Shown: positions 45,603-56,340 of the stretch, piece after piece
Layout: each line of letters begins with the position of its first letter
Numbering within the stretch: the stretch's first letter is position 1
Assembly: GCA_015227615.1 (NCBI GenBank)
Contig: JAALGZ010000026.1
Location: forward strand, 496,001-560,000
DNA: 64,000 nucleotides
Direction of reading: 5' to 3'
Source: Labyrinthula sp. Ha
Taxonomy: Eukaryota > Sar > Bigyra > Labyrinthulida > Labyrinthulaceae
Notes under the pieces: model-generated
The model's input: the letters and a program-made list of their open reading frames with translations, nothing else
What the model was told of the DNA's origin: nothing
The model's database searches: none
Translations under genes and position numbers: made by a program

Positions 45603-48487
45603 TGGCGAAAAGGATTTTTTGACTCTAGAGACGAACATCCTTAATATCATTGGTCCAATTTTTAATTTTCAAAAAGTATTTTTCAAGCAAGTCCAATCAC
45701 CAAATTTCCAAACAGATTTTAAAAATCATGAGAGTTGTAAGGATAAACATAAGACAGGACAAAGCTAGTAGCCCAAAAACACAAGCATTTACAAGACTTA
45801 ACAAAAATTTACAAGATTTAGCAAGATTTTTCAAGATTAAAGAAGATCTAAAACATCTTATAAGATTTAAAAATATTGAACAAAATTGAGTGCAGGAAGA
45901 GAGCCAGTAAAACCAAGAGGTAAACATTGAACAAAATTTACTGCTACTCAGAGCCTTGAGAATGCAGATTATAGTCAAGGCAAAACTCTAAGTTCAGGAT
46001 CATTCAAAAAAAAGGGAGGGAGTTTGGGTTCAAGGATTTATATTTCAAAAAAAAGAGGGGGTTTGAATTCAAGGATTTGTATTTCAAAAAAAAGAGGGGG
46101 TTTGGGTTCAAGGTTTAAGACTGATGTTCAAGGTTCAAGATTTATATTTAAAGAGAAAAGTTCAAGAAAAAGAAAGCTTCAAGAATTAAACCTTTATTCA
46201 TCCGTCAGAAAAATTGTCTGTGAGGTGTCAAGAGGCGAGGCAACGTTTTCTCCAAAGCCCTTCCTTCTTTTGACCCTTTTGCTTGGTGACTCAAACATAA
46301 TCCCACTTTCTTCAGAAATTTCATCCAAATCCCCGAAGTCTCGAACTGGGTTCACCCTTAGCGTAGCGGTCATCTTCAAGACTGCTGCGTAGCTTTTGTT
46401 CCAGTCCTAATTGCTGCTTTTCACCTCTTCACACGGCGCTTTGCATGCAGTGAGGAGCTTGAAATAATCAGCTTTCGGCTTTCTTAGGATGCAAGCTGCG
46501 TTCACAGGTGAAAACTTTACTAATAACTCATTACACCCACATGGGCTATTGACTTCTCGCCCGGTCTCCCTTAGTATCTGCTTGAACAGAGGATGCTCCT
46601 GGTACCTCAACCTCTGTGGAAGATGATCTATAGACATGTACTGGATCATTTTGCGATCACCATACCGCGCATAGTGACGATACGGAAAACAAAGATTTGT
46701 CCAAGTTTCACAAGTACATGACTGAAGTTTTACCCCTTCCCTTTCAACAACCTCCAGCACATGTTTCATCTTTACTCTCATGTTTGAATCACTGACAATG
46801 AGCTTTCTTGAACTCAACTCTTCAACAATCCAACACGCTCCCATCAACTTCAACTCTTTTGTGAACATTTCATCAGCTTCCTTTGAAAAATCTTTATCCT
46901 CCCGAATCAGATCCTTAATCTTTTTCAAAGTTTTCTCCATGTACTTATCCACATTATTCTCGTGGTAAGTCACAACTTCAACTAAGGTCCAAGTTTTGAG
47001 AGTACTTTTCAAAGAACCATGCCCTTTAATTGCTGAGTGAAATAATTAAACCCTCTGAGTAGCGCTGTGAGAGCACGTTGGAAGTTTTCTCGTCATTTCC
47101 CAACACACTTTGTTTTTTTTTCCTTAATTTTTTTTAGGGCAACTTGCTGTGCTGCTTCAGGATATTCAACTAGCATGTTTTCAATAAGCTGATCAAGTTC
47201 TTTTTCTTCTGAAAAGATTCCAGTGAGAACATCCCCCAAGCTGCTTGTAAATTTTATTTTTTTCATCCCTTTTAGGCCAGATGTTGCTGAGTTCAAGGTG
47301 GAAAGATAGTGTTTCCTGCGAAAAACATGATACCCCAGTTCCTCCACAGCTCCTTCCAGAGCTTTACTCCCATCCGTCATGATGACTTTTGCATCCTGAA
47401 GACCCAGAAGGTTCAGCCCTTTCACAACATCTTTACTGGCCTCACTTTCCATCATTGAGCATCCGAAATTCATGGTTGTACGGAAGCAATCGATCCCGCA
47501 AGGGAACATTGCCAACAACCGATATCTGCTCATTCCATGGGTAGTATCCACTTGGATGCTATCCCCGTATACTTTTTTAATTTATTTTGTAGGTCTTCTT
47601 GAAAGCTAAGTCCATTTAGAATAGCTTTGCCTTCCTTGGGATAATCCCAAGTCAGATCAAATTTTCCTCCACGTTCTAAGCATCTTTTCCCACACGTAAT
47701 TAACTTTTTAATATTATTATCTTCGCTAGCGTCAACGCCTTCTTTAGCTTTTTTCATAATTCTTTTTACTAGTTCTTTGTCAAACAATGTGCCTGGAAAA
47801 TTGCGATGTAGAGCGACATCTGCCGCTATAATTCCACTGTCGGCAAATCCTAGGTGTTTAATCATTTTTAATTCTTCACTTGTAAGCTGTTGTGCGTATT
47901 TTTTTATTTTTCCTAGTGCTTTTAGCTCATGATTGCAGTGATTTTCTTTAATTACGACGAAAATGTACTTAGAAGTTTCAGGATTAAGCTTAATATTAAC
48001 TTCAAAAGAGCAATTTTTGTCTTACCTACACTTAATTTTACATCTCTTAAGTCTTTTGCAGTTTCAACCCCACTTAGCAAAGCTGATTGTCTCGTGAAAG
48101 TAGTGAGAAGCACGAATTTTCCACTTTAAGCGACCTCTAGCAACTCTACTGATCAGTTCCAACATTTCTTCTGAAGTAGAATAAGTTGCTGAAGTCCATT
48201 TTCCAAGTAACTTTGATTGACTTTATTCTTCAGGGTCTAGAACCTCTTGTTGGAGGTTTGTCCCTTTCGTTTCGTGTTTCTCCATAGTTTTTGTTCGTAA
48301 TTTTGTCTTCAAATTTGCCCAAAATATTTGTGTCTGCCCTCTTTAAATTTTCTCTAAGTATGGGATTCACAAATTCTGCGCACCGATTATTCAGACGAAG
48401 TATGATGAAAAAAAATTTTGGGAAGTCGATCTGACCAATGAGATCGTAAGAAGTATCTGACTCTGGAGTCAAAAAACCGGAGCCCTA
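45603..48487 (-). mobile_element. MULE-1, decayed Mutator-like element
   Basis: Mutator-like element with inverted ends. The left end carries TTTTTTGACTCTAGAGAC (45615-45632) then CATTGGTCCAAT. The right end, read inward, carries TTTTTTGACTCCAGAGTC (48476-48459) then TCATTGGTCAGAT. Inside the left end are 3-4 tandem units of a TTCAAGG...TTTATATTTCAAAAAAAAGAGG repeat (46010-46170) and short CAAGATTTAAAA-like repeats (45780-45880). The body is a minus-strand transposase with several frame breaks. No target duplication is evident. Confidence 0.7.
46407..48230 (-). pseudogene. MULE-1 transposase, broken
   Basis: Minus-strand MULE transposase homologous end to end to the MULE-2 transposase. From 48230 leftward: a decayed FAR1/GCM-like zinc-finger region (CKIKCR, KNCSFEVNIKL, NHCNHE), MIKHLGFADSGIIAADVALHRNFPGTLFD, DTTHGMSRYRLLAMFPCGID with the first catalytic aspartate, VIMTDGSKALEGAVEELGYH with the second, and a SWIM zinc finger (SCTCETWTNLCFPYRHYARYG). 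Three main open pieces (47865-47530, 47551-47093, 47012-46407) are joined by frameshifts, and the N-terminus has stops. The SWIM cysteine before H is replaced (PYRHY for PCRHY). It is inactive and older than MULE-2. Confidence 0.8.
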
Positions 48488-48889
48488 ATATATACTTTTG
48501 TTTCTGCTGGCTCTAATCTTGCACTCAATTTCGTTCAATATTCATAAATCTTGTAAGATGTTTTAAATCTTTTTAAAACTTGTAAAATCTTGTAAATTCC
48601 TCTGTTTTCGGGTACTATCCTTCTACTGTAATATGTTTCATCATGCAACTGTCATGATTTGAATTTTTTTATCTTGATTTTGTTTGTTTGTTTTTTTTCA
48701 AAAAAAATGGGCAAACAGAAATTCGCACAATGAGATTTAGGAATATCCTACTCCGTAGTAAAAAATCTTATTCGAAAAAAAGAGGCTAGTGCTAGATTCA
48801 AGTTAAAGTTTTTGCATAGATCTAAAGTTTTTAATTTTGGGTAAAAAACGCTTAAGTTTAACAATTTCATTTTAGTTTAACGAAAATCT

Positions 48890-49045
48890 AAATCTTCAGA
48901 ATTTAAGTTTTCAAAATTATTAGTCTTAAATTCATATTTATGTCACTTCATATATTTACATATTAACTTCTAAACATATTTTTTCGTGTCTGTATTTAAG
49001 CTATGGAAAAAGATTTAAATCCATCCTCATCTTCATCGAGGGCCG
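48890..49045 (-). repeat. 3'-end fragment of the Ulp1 family (U4), inverted relative to U2
   Basis: Near-identical inverted copy of 58905-59065, including the last codons of U2 (EDEDGLKSFSIA and stop) and about 120 bp of 3' flank (TTATGTCACTTCATATATTT ... CTAAACATATTTT). It shows that the family's 3' end has been copied separately. Confidence 0.75.
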
Positions 49046-49244
49046 AGTCATAGGGGCCATTTTTAAACACACGGGGACCATGAAAGGCTCTCCGCTACGC
49101 TAAGATCAAGAAACTTTACATTTTATTGTGTTTTAACTTTTAATATTTACTTGATACCTTTTAGTGTGTATCACTTTTTCCTCTGCCCCCTCTATATTTT
49201 GTCCAAGTATGGGCTGAGATTCATAGTGTTCTGCTTTGAGGTTC

Positions 49245-49457
49245 TACTATTAAGCTTCCGTTAAGTTTTATGGAATTCCACTAAAAATTAATACCGGTAC
49301 GGCATTTCCATATTTCATTAAAACCCCCTACAATTTCTTACGGAAAAAAGATGTCTTATACATCAGCGTATAAAAACCCGGTTCCCATTGTAAGCGTAAC
49401 ATTCCTTATCGGAACTTATGGAGCACTATCGGAAATTATCGGAGCATTTTCTTAAGA
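49245..49457 (+). repeat. Repeat R2, left part, interrupted by MULE-2
   Basis: AACATTCCTTATCGGAACTTATGGAGCACTATCGGAA... aligns to 59905-59970 and, inverted, to 54780-54830. The right part of the same repeat continues at 53690. An inverted copy of its first 70 bp (49245-49312) lies just inside MULE-2 at 49540-49612 (AAGCTTCCGTTAAGTTTTAT and its complement). Confidence 0.7.
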
Positions 49458-49466
49458 TTCCACGTT
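49458..49466. repeat. 9-bp target site duplication, left of MULE-2
   Basis: TTCCACGTT, repeated exactly at 53681-53689. Nine bases is the classical MULE duplication length. Confidence 0.85.
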
Positions 49467-49672
49467 GGAACCCGATTTTTACACTCCGGAGTTAAAAACT
49501 CCACTTTTCCGTTAGGGGTTGTAGGGGGTTTTTAGGCGAAAAGGAAATGGCGTACCGGTAGTGATTTTTGGTGGAATTCCATAAAACTTAACGGAAGCTT
49601 AATAGCACAACCTCAATTCACAACTTTGTGTTCCCAAAATTTGTGAAAACAATAAGCAAAAAAATTACAAGT

Positions 49673-51745
49673 ATGGAAACACACCTTTCTGCTCCTACAA
49701 AACAGGAAATGAAGGTTGAAGAACCAAACGAAACCAAAAGAAATGATAGTTGGACAAGTTACAAAGGTTCTACACCAGAAGAGATGCTGGAAGTTGTGAA
49801 CAAGGTAAGTGCTAACCGATTTAGAGTTAAAAAAAGGTCCTCCCACAACTTTTCTGAAGAGGAAACTAAAAGAATCTTTGGATTTAGTAAACAATTTTTG
49901 CGTAGATGTAAATTAAAATGTGTGTCTTCTAAAAATTGTACTTTTGAGTTAAACTTTAAGTTTGATCTCAAATTAGGAAAATACATTTTCCAAGTAAAAT
50001 GCTTAGAACACACAGGACATGAAGTACAAGTAAAAAAAAATGAAAGAAAATTTCAATCAGATTTAAAACCAGAAGAAGTAAGAATGTTAAAGTACCTTGG
50101 AGTTGCTGACACTCCCTTAAGTTCAGTGGAAGTGGCACTTCATCGCGAATTTCCAGGGATTTACTTTGACAAAAGTTTAATTTTGCGTCAATTAAAGAAG
50201 GCTAGAGAAGAAGGAAGAGATTTAGAAGATACTAATATTCAAATTTTAATTAAAACAGGTAAAAGATGTCTAAGTAATGGGGGAAACTTTGAACTTTACT
50301 ACTCAAATGACGCAGAAGGAAGACCTAGGCTAAAAGGTTTAACATTTCAAGAACAACTACAAGTAAAACTAAAAAATATTTATTCAGAGTCAATACAAAT
50401 TGACACCACCCACGGTTTGTCACGCTAAATTTTTGTAGCAATGTTTCCCGTTGGAGTTGATTGCTTCATGAAAACTGTTAATTTCGGTTGTACATTAATG
50501 CAAACCGAGAACCATGAGCAAGTCATCAGAGGATTGAAGGATCTTGGTCTTGAACACACAGAAATTATGATGAGTGATGGTTCCTTGGCCTTAGCAAAAG
50601 CAGCAAAACTTCTTGGAGCTGAACATGTGAGATGTGTTAAACATTTTGCTGCATCTTTTTCTTCTGGAGCAAAGGGATTAAGAGGTCCGTATGTAAGTGA
50701 CTTCCTTGATCGTGTCAACCAGGCTGTGAGGGAGGATTTTCATACAAATGAAAAACTGGATGCCCATCTTCAGAAGCTAAACTTTGATTTTCCAGAACCC
50801 GAACAACAACAGTTCCTAAAAAATATTAAAGTACAGAAAGAAAATATATGTTGGACCTATGTAAAAAGAAAAGTAACACTTGGTCATGTTTCTACTCAAC
50901 GTGTTGAAGGGTTTCATGCTAAATTTAAGGGTAGTGGTCAACTTTCATCTAAACAAAAAAGTTGGACAATTGATCAACTAATTAGTTTCCATGAAAAACA
51001 AGTTGCTGATTATACAAATTCTACATTAAAAAAGTTGAAAAAACTAATTTCCAAAGGAGAAGATATTTCTGAGGAGGTTGATAAGATGTTGACCAGTGAA
51101 ATTAAGAAAGTGACTGGATGCTACGTTGTTGCTGACAATGGAGACCGGACCTATATTGTTTCAGAAACAGAGAATGATGTTTCTAGATTATATAATGTTG
51201 AAGTGAGAGATATCAATGGCTGGGTTCATCCTGAATGCAGTTGCTCAACATGGACTAATTTGAAACTACCTTGTCGTCACTATGCTAGGATCTGCGTCAG
51301 ATTAAAAAGAAAATATATTGACAAGGTAAACCTTTTGCCTAGATGGCGTTTTCAAGAACATCCTCTTCATGAAGTTGCATTAAAAGAACTTGGACGAGCA
51401 ACAACTCCTGAAGAGGGAGTTTTAAATTTCAATGTGAAAGTTCCTGGCTTTAAAGATTTGAAAGTTCCAAAGAAACCAGGTGTAAGATTTTCCATGCTCA
51501 AGACAGCATGCAGGGACCTATGTGAAGAAGCTCAACATAGTACAGATGAGGGGTGGCGAAAAGCATATGCAACTGTCATAAAAATGACAGATGCATTGAA
51601 ACAAAATGCAGATGGTGACTTTTCCGATGTGGATATGTCACTCTCTCAACATTCTGGATCAACAATCTTATCACCGAGAAAGAGGAAGATGCGAAGAAAA
51701 GGCAGTGTAGTTGCAAGTCAAAGTCGCTTGAACTTTAACACTTAA
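49673..51745 (+). CDS. MULE-2 transposase (FAR1-like finger, DDE core, SWIM finger), one internal stop
   Basis: 690-residue frame from the ATG at 49673, interrupted once by TAA at 50426-50428. The same frame continues on both sides; MULE-1 has Tyr at this place (SRYRLLAMFP against SR-stop-IFVAMFP). Domains: N-terminal FAR1/GCM-like zinc finger (about 70-125, LKCVSSKNCTFELNFKF ... CLEHTGH); MULE DDE core with Asp in IQIDTTHG (near 243) and in MMSDGSLALAKAA (near 300), a conserved CVKHF, and a candidate Glu in RVEGFHAKFKG (near 411); SWIM zinc finger CSCSTWTNLKLPCRHYA (about 522-538). The C-terminal tail is basic (SPRKRKMRRKG). It binds the element ends and catalyses cut-and-paste transposition. 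One stop codon makes this copy probably inactive, unless it is read through. Confidence 0.88.
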
Positions 51746-51938
51746 GTATGTTTTCCTATATAGTACTCACCTACAACCTTTTCTTCTAGCAACTCCGTTT
51801 TCTCGTGCGAAGTTTTCCTATACAGTACTCACTTCACAACAACCTCGATCAACATCTTCATTGTAATTAAGTAGAAACCCTTCAAACACGTCTTCGTAAA
51901 ACCAAATAGAATATACTGAATTGAAAACCATGTACCTA

Positions 51939-52163
51939 ATGATCAACCACGGAATTATTTTATGCATCGTGGGATAGTAAATGTGTGTAAGAGCTGCTAA
52001 ATGATCAACCACGGAATTATTTTATGCATCGTGGGATAGTAAGTGTGTGTAAGAACTGCTAGATGATCAACCACGGAATTATTTTATGCATCGTGGGATA
52101 GTAAATGTGTGTAAGAGCTGCTAGATGATCAACCACGGAATTATTTTATGCATCGTGGGATAG
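51939..52163 (+). repeat. 62-bp tandem repeat, 3.6 copies, in MULE-2
   Basis: Units start at 51939, 52001, 52063 and 52125, exactly 62 bp apart and almost identical. Each holds an interrupted palindrome, CCACG ... CGTGG, around a TTATTTTATGCAT core. A transposase-binding subterminal repeat is a reasonable guess. Confidence 0.9.
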
Positions 52164-52499
52164 CTTCTGTATATATCTTGAAGGCCGTTCAATAGATCAG
52201 TTTTCAAACTTTTCATCCAACGGCCCTATAAAATAAGAACATCCTGATCCCTATGCCCACCCCCAATCAGGAAACCCACAATATACGTATCTTTTTCCAA
52301 ACAGCTTTAAATCCTGATCCCTATGCCCACCCACAATATACCTTTCCTCTTGTAACCTAAAAGAAATTAAAAAAAAAACCTCTACCTAAACCCCAAGCAA
52401 GGGTTATGGATCTGGTTTTGCAGATCTGTGTGGGTCTATGGTTAGTTTTTTACCAAAAGCTAAACCTAGCCTCTGTTAGGGTTCATATATATAAAGAAT

Positions 52500-53550
52500 T
52501 TATTGTTTTTTTTGTTTTCTTCTTCAGCTGGTCAATCCTTCGGGTTCTTCTGGTGCAACTTCATGTTTTTAAATCCGTTCGTTGAAAGTTCTAAACCTTC
52601 AAAGTTGGTTTCAATTTCCATATATGTGTTTCCAACGTGAACTATATATGTAAATAGTTAATATAAAAGGTTACGTTTTGCTTTTCTTCTTCACCTAGTC
52701 AATCCTTCGGGTTCTCCAGGTAGAACGGTTTCTTTCTAAATCCTGTTCTTAAAAGGTTGAAATCTTTGAAAATGGTTTCACTTTTCATATCTGTGTTTCC
52801 AACTTGAGCTATATGTGTAACTGGTTCATATAATAAGTTGTCATCAGCTTCAACAAACGGGATTAAACCCTTCGCCTTCTTCTGGTGCAACTGCTTGGTT
52901 TTAGAACCGCTTATTGAAGCTGATAACTTTTCAAAATATGCTTGAATCTCGCTTTCTATGTTTCCAACGTGAACTATATATATCTGGTTCATATAAATAA
53001 AGGATTTAGAAGGAAAACTGTTCACCTGGTCAATCCTTCGGGTTCTTCTGGTGCAACTGCATGTTTTTAAATCCGTTGGTTGAAACTTCTAAAGCTTTAA
53101 ATTTTGTCTGAATTTCCATATGTATGTTTCCAGCGTGAACTATATAGATATGTGGTTCATATAAATAAAGAATTTATCGTTTTCTTCTTCACCTGGTCAA
53201 TCCTTCGGGTTATTCTCTTGTAACTCTTTCTTTCTAAATCCGGTTCTTAAAAGTTTGAAATGTTCAAAATAGGTTTCACTTTTCATATTCTTCTTTCCAG
53301 CGTCAACTGTATATATATCTGGTTCATATTAACAAAGAATTTATCGTTTTCTTCTTCACCTGGTCAAACCTTCGGGTTATTCTCCTGTAACTGTTTTCTA
53401 TCTAAATCCATATGTCGAAAGTTCTAAATCTTCATATTTTGTTTCAATTTCCATTTCAATGTCTTTAGCTTCATCTATGTGTCTAACTGGTTCATATAAA
53501 TAAAGTTTTTCTCGTTTTCTTCTTCACGTGATCAGTCCTTGAGCTTCATC
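52500..53550. repeat. About 167-bp minisatellite, 7 degenerate units, in MULE-2
   Basis: Landmark TCAATCCTTCGGGTT (or variants) recurs near 52532, 52699, 52862, 53029, 53197, 53364 and 53532. Units also share CTTCTTCACCTGG, CTAAATCCG and TATATATCTGGTTCATATAA. On the minus strand one frame is open over two units (53025-52699, 108 residues), and other units encode similar peptides (MEIQTKF.ALEVSTNGFK, QLHQKNPKD) that each end at a TGA in the same place. Coding status is unclear. Confidence 0.85.
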
Positions 53551-53680
53551 GGATATTTATTATCCATTTATAATTTTAATTGTAATTGTTGGTTTTTTGG
53601 ATTTTTATTTTGGGCAATTGTGGTATTGGTAGAATTGGAAGAGTGGAGTTTTTAACTCCGGAGTGGATAAATATTATTCC

Positions 53681-53689
53681 TTCCACGTT
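53681..53689. repeat. 9-bp target site duplication, right of MULE-2
   Basis: TTCCACGTT, matching 49458-49466. Confidence 0.85.
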
Positions 53690-54110
53690 TCTCCGATCTC
53701 AGAGCATCTCTTTGGATTGCGAGGGTAATGCCATCCTGTGATAAAACGAAAAATTCAATACTTTCGCATATACAGAGCAGGCTGAGGCGTTTAACGAAAT
53801 CTGTTCACACTAGAAAACAACATATATTAATTCTCAGGATAAACAAGAAATTAACGAGGAAATGACGACGAATAACTGATTAGAACCTTTTACAGCTCTT
53901 TTCGTCCAAAGTGGTACTCCTTTTCAGCAGTTTCTTGAAAACAAAGTAAACTAAAACAAGATTATTAAAAACCAGAACCCCAAGAAGACACAAAATAACT
54001 CTTGGCCTTACTGTAAGGCCATTTTCCTGCTATTTAAAAATGAAATCGTGCAAGCCTTACTTTCTAATAATCAACATCTATACCTAAATAAAGGTTGTTG
54101 TGATATTTAT
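53690..54110 (+). repeat. Repeat R2, right part (direct copy of 59980-60402)
   Basis: About 420 bp, roughly 85-90% identical to 59980-60402 (TCTCAGAGCATCT, AATTCAATACTTTCGCATAT, AATAACTGATTAGAACCTTT, CTTGGCCTTACTGTAAGGCC). Contains a near-perfect hairpin TGGCCTTACTGTAAGGCCA at 54004-54022. No ORF. Confidence 0.8.
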
Positions 54111-54326
54111 CTGGAATCCGCCTTTTGGACACGCGTGTAATTTACCCTCGGCATGTGATTGGTGGAATTTTGGTGAGAATGGCCATTTACGACATAGGTA
54201 AAATTATGGCATTTATTGCATTCGTGATTTCAGGATCTCAAAATTGGGCCATAAAACCAAAAATCATACTTTACGAAAATTTTAAGGTTTTTACCAAAAT
54301 GTTTGTATTGCGAATTAACCAGAGAA

Positions 54327-54371
54327 ACACTCTCGAGAAGCTCTCTATATGACTCTCTCGTTAAACCAACC
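54327..54371. repeat. Relic right end of an hAT-1-type element
   Basis: CTCTCGAGAAGCTCTC ... GACTCTCTCGTTAAAC matches the right terminal repeat of hAT-1 (8629-8664). No partner left end was found nearby. Confidence 0.6.
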
Positions 54372-54744
54372 TGCATGCAGCCCCAGTTGTGATCTGTAAG
54401 TTATTTAAATTCTTCTTGTCCTCAAAAGACTGCCCTTTTAAAGTGTCCCCGAACTCAGAAGTACGTTGACTTCCTTTCATAAAATAAAACCAAGGGAAGA
54501 AATTTACAGTTGTTTGCAAAAGGCAGTTACCACCATTAAATTGGAACAGCTAAAGCAATATGCGTTGCAAGGAATTCACAGTAGCTACAAGGTATGAAAC
54601 GAGGAGATTTGCAAGCTGCAAATACATCACGTTAACCAAATCCAAGAATCATTAGAACAAGGCTTTTATGTTGTTTCATTACTTTGTAGCCAAAAAGCCC
54701 AATGTTCAAGAAAGTACTGTACACTTTAGAAAGCTTGGAAGCAC

Positions 54745-54972
54745 AGGTCTTGAGATCGGGGAAACGTGGAAACATAAGACACATTTTCAGTAAGTTCCGA
54801 TAGTATTCGTTAAGTTCCGATAAAGAATGCTATGCTTCCAACCAGTCAAAATTATTCAACGGATATTTTATTGAATTCCATAAAGTTCTGTCACAGCACT
54901 GCAGATTAAAACACAAACGGGGAATAATTTTCTTATATAAGTGTAATCTACACGCGATATTCCATTGTTTGT
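54745..54972 (-). repeat. Repeat R2, third copy, inverted
   Basis: Reverse complement of 59763-59992; GTTCTGTCACAGCACTGCAG and CACAAACGGGGAAT are identical. It lies about 400 bp beyond the 3' end of the minus-strand Ulp1 copy U1, just as 59763-59992 lies beyond U2, so R2 may be the 3' terminal region of that family. Confidence 0.8.
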
Positions 54973-55379
54973 CAGTCGACGGGTAACTAACCGAAGTATA
55001 CTAATATGACTCAGAAATATGTCCCCTGGAAAAGTCACAGCTAACCCCGATTAAGTACTTTCTATCCTAGTAAAGTGCTCAAGATATTTTACACCCGTAG
55101 AATAGGCGAACTTGAGCCTTTTCCGAATGTTTCTTACTTTTGATACATACGTAGGCAATCGTAGCTAAGTATTTGAACTCCCAAATACAACGATTGTTTT
55201 ATCTGTTTTATTGGTTTTCTCTTAATTAGATTTTCTTAGTTGCCCAAAATGTGGCACGACCAAACGATAAAATCTTCCTAGGAGATGCACCTAACGACTA
55301 TGGCCACTTTAATTATAACTACGCTAACTATTTACAATATTAATTAAACGGTACAACTAAACTAAAACCAAAACCAAAA

Positions 55380-56340
55380 GAACTCACATATCCCCCTCCT
55401 CTTCTTCAAAAAGGTTAATCCTTAGCCATTTCGTCATGTAATCCCTCAGTGACAAAACATCCAAACGCTTTGTCTGAAACTAAATGATCAACTTCAACCT
55501 CTTGAGTTGCTTAAACCTCAAAAACGTTCTCTAGTTCAAATTTTGCTTTCTTGTATGAACCAGAGGTAATGACCGGAACTTAAATAGCTTTTCTGTTTTG
55601 TATCTGGTACAAACCATTTAACTGGTCGTAATGTCCACCGTAAAGTTTGACCTTCTTCACCTAATTTACAGCAGGAGGCATCACCTTCGGAACAAAATAT
55701 GACTTGTCACTAAGAGTGAAAGAACCTAACTTCTTGTTTAGCAAATAAAACGTTTCAAAGTGCTTAAGGAAAAGACTCCCAGAGAACGAATTCCAGTGAA
55801 GTTCAGCCCCATTAAACGCTACTGTAGATTTCTTAAACCTAGAACCAGTGATCTCAATCTCAAGTCCAATGTCTACCTGAAGGTACCGATGTTCAGAAAG
55901 ATGTCGCTCGACTCAAAAGCAATTGTTTAAGCTCTTCATTCCAAATTCCTTTAGAATTACTTTAGTAATCATAGCTAAATTGAAAGCCCTTAGTAAATCA
56001 AGCATTAAAATTCGCATGGAAATGTTCCATGGGAGAACTTTTTCAGGGTTAGAGTGGTTCTTCTTCAAGAATTCTGCTCTTCTCATCTGAGAAAAAACAC
56101 TCAGGAATTGCTCTACTTCGCCACGAGGAATATAAATCTATGGGTTGACGGATAATTGTGACCAGTCTTTGTCACCTTTAAAAAACTTCCCACCACGCTT
56201 CATAGAAAGCAGATCGATTGTGAGCAATTCATGTTCAAAGTTTGTGTGAAATTGTGCCCTAGTCAAAAGAGCTGTAATTGCATCAATGTTGTAGTCATCA
56301 CTAGTAACCATTCGTGATGGTTCCACGCGAGTTCAGTAAC
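55380..56340 (-). mobile_element. Ulp1-family element U1, N-terminal region only, broken
   Basis: Minus-strand copy of the protein family seen in U2 and U3. Matching blocks: RVEPSRMVTSDDYNIDAITALL, GDKDWSQLSVNP and KVLPWNISMRILMLDLLRA ... ILKEFGMKS, aligned with RVEPQELLLSDHFDIDAVTAIF, NRKWSQLIVNP and RVLPWNLGFRLTMTEFLIL ... AFREFGMKS of U2. The copy has several breaks and no protease part. Homology begins at RVEP in both copies, which may mark an exon border. A TTTTGGGCAA box lies 168 bp upstream at 56494-56503, in the orientation seen at host promoters. Confidence 0.65.

Larger units (their letters stand above)
49467..53680 (+). mobile_element. MULE-2, full-length Mutator-like element (4214 bp)
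   Basis: Complete Mutator-like transposon. Terminal inverted repeats of about 44 bp: left GGAACCCGATTTTTA then CACTCCGGAGTTAAAAACTC; right, read inward, GGAATAATATTTATC then CACTCCGGAGTTAAAAACTC. Both are flanked by the 9-bp duplication TTCCACGTT. It contains one transposase gene (49673-51745), a 62-bp tandem repeat (51939-52163) and a 167-bp minisatellite (52500-53550). The insertion splits repeat R2; uninterrupted R2 copies at 59960-59990 and 54750-54780 serve as empty-site relatives. The matching ends and near-intact gene indicate a recent insertion. Confidence 0.9.

Noticed and set aside
52699-53025. Calling the 108-codon minus-strand frame in the minisatellite a gene.
   Set aside because: Neighbouring units have stops and shifts, the start is not supported, and the array is subterminal in MULE-2.
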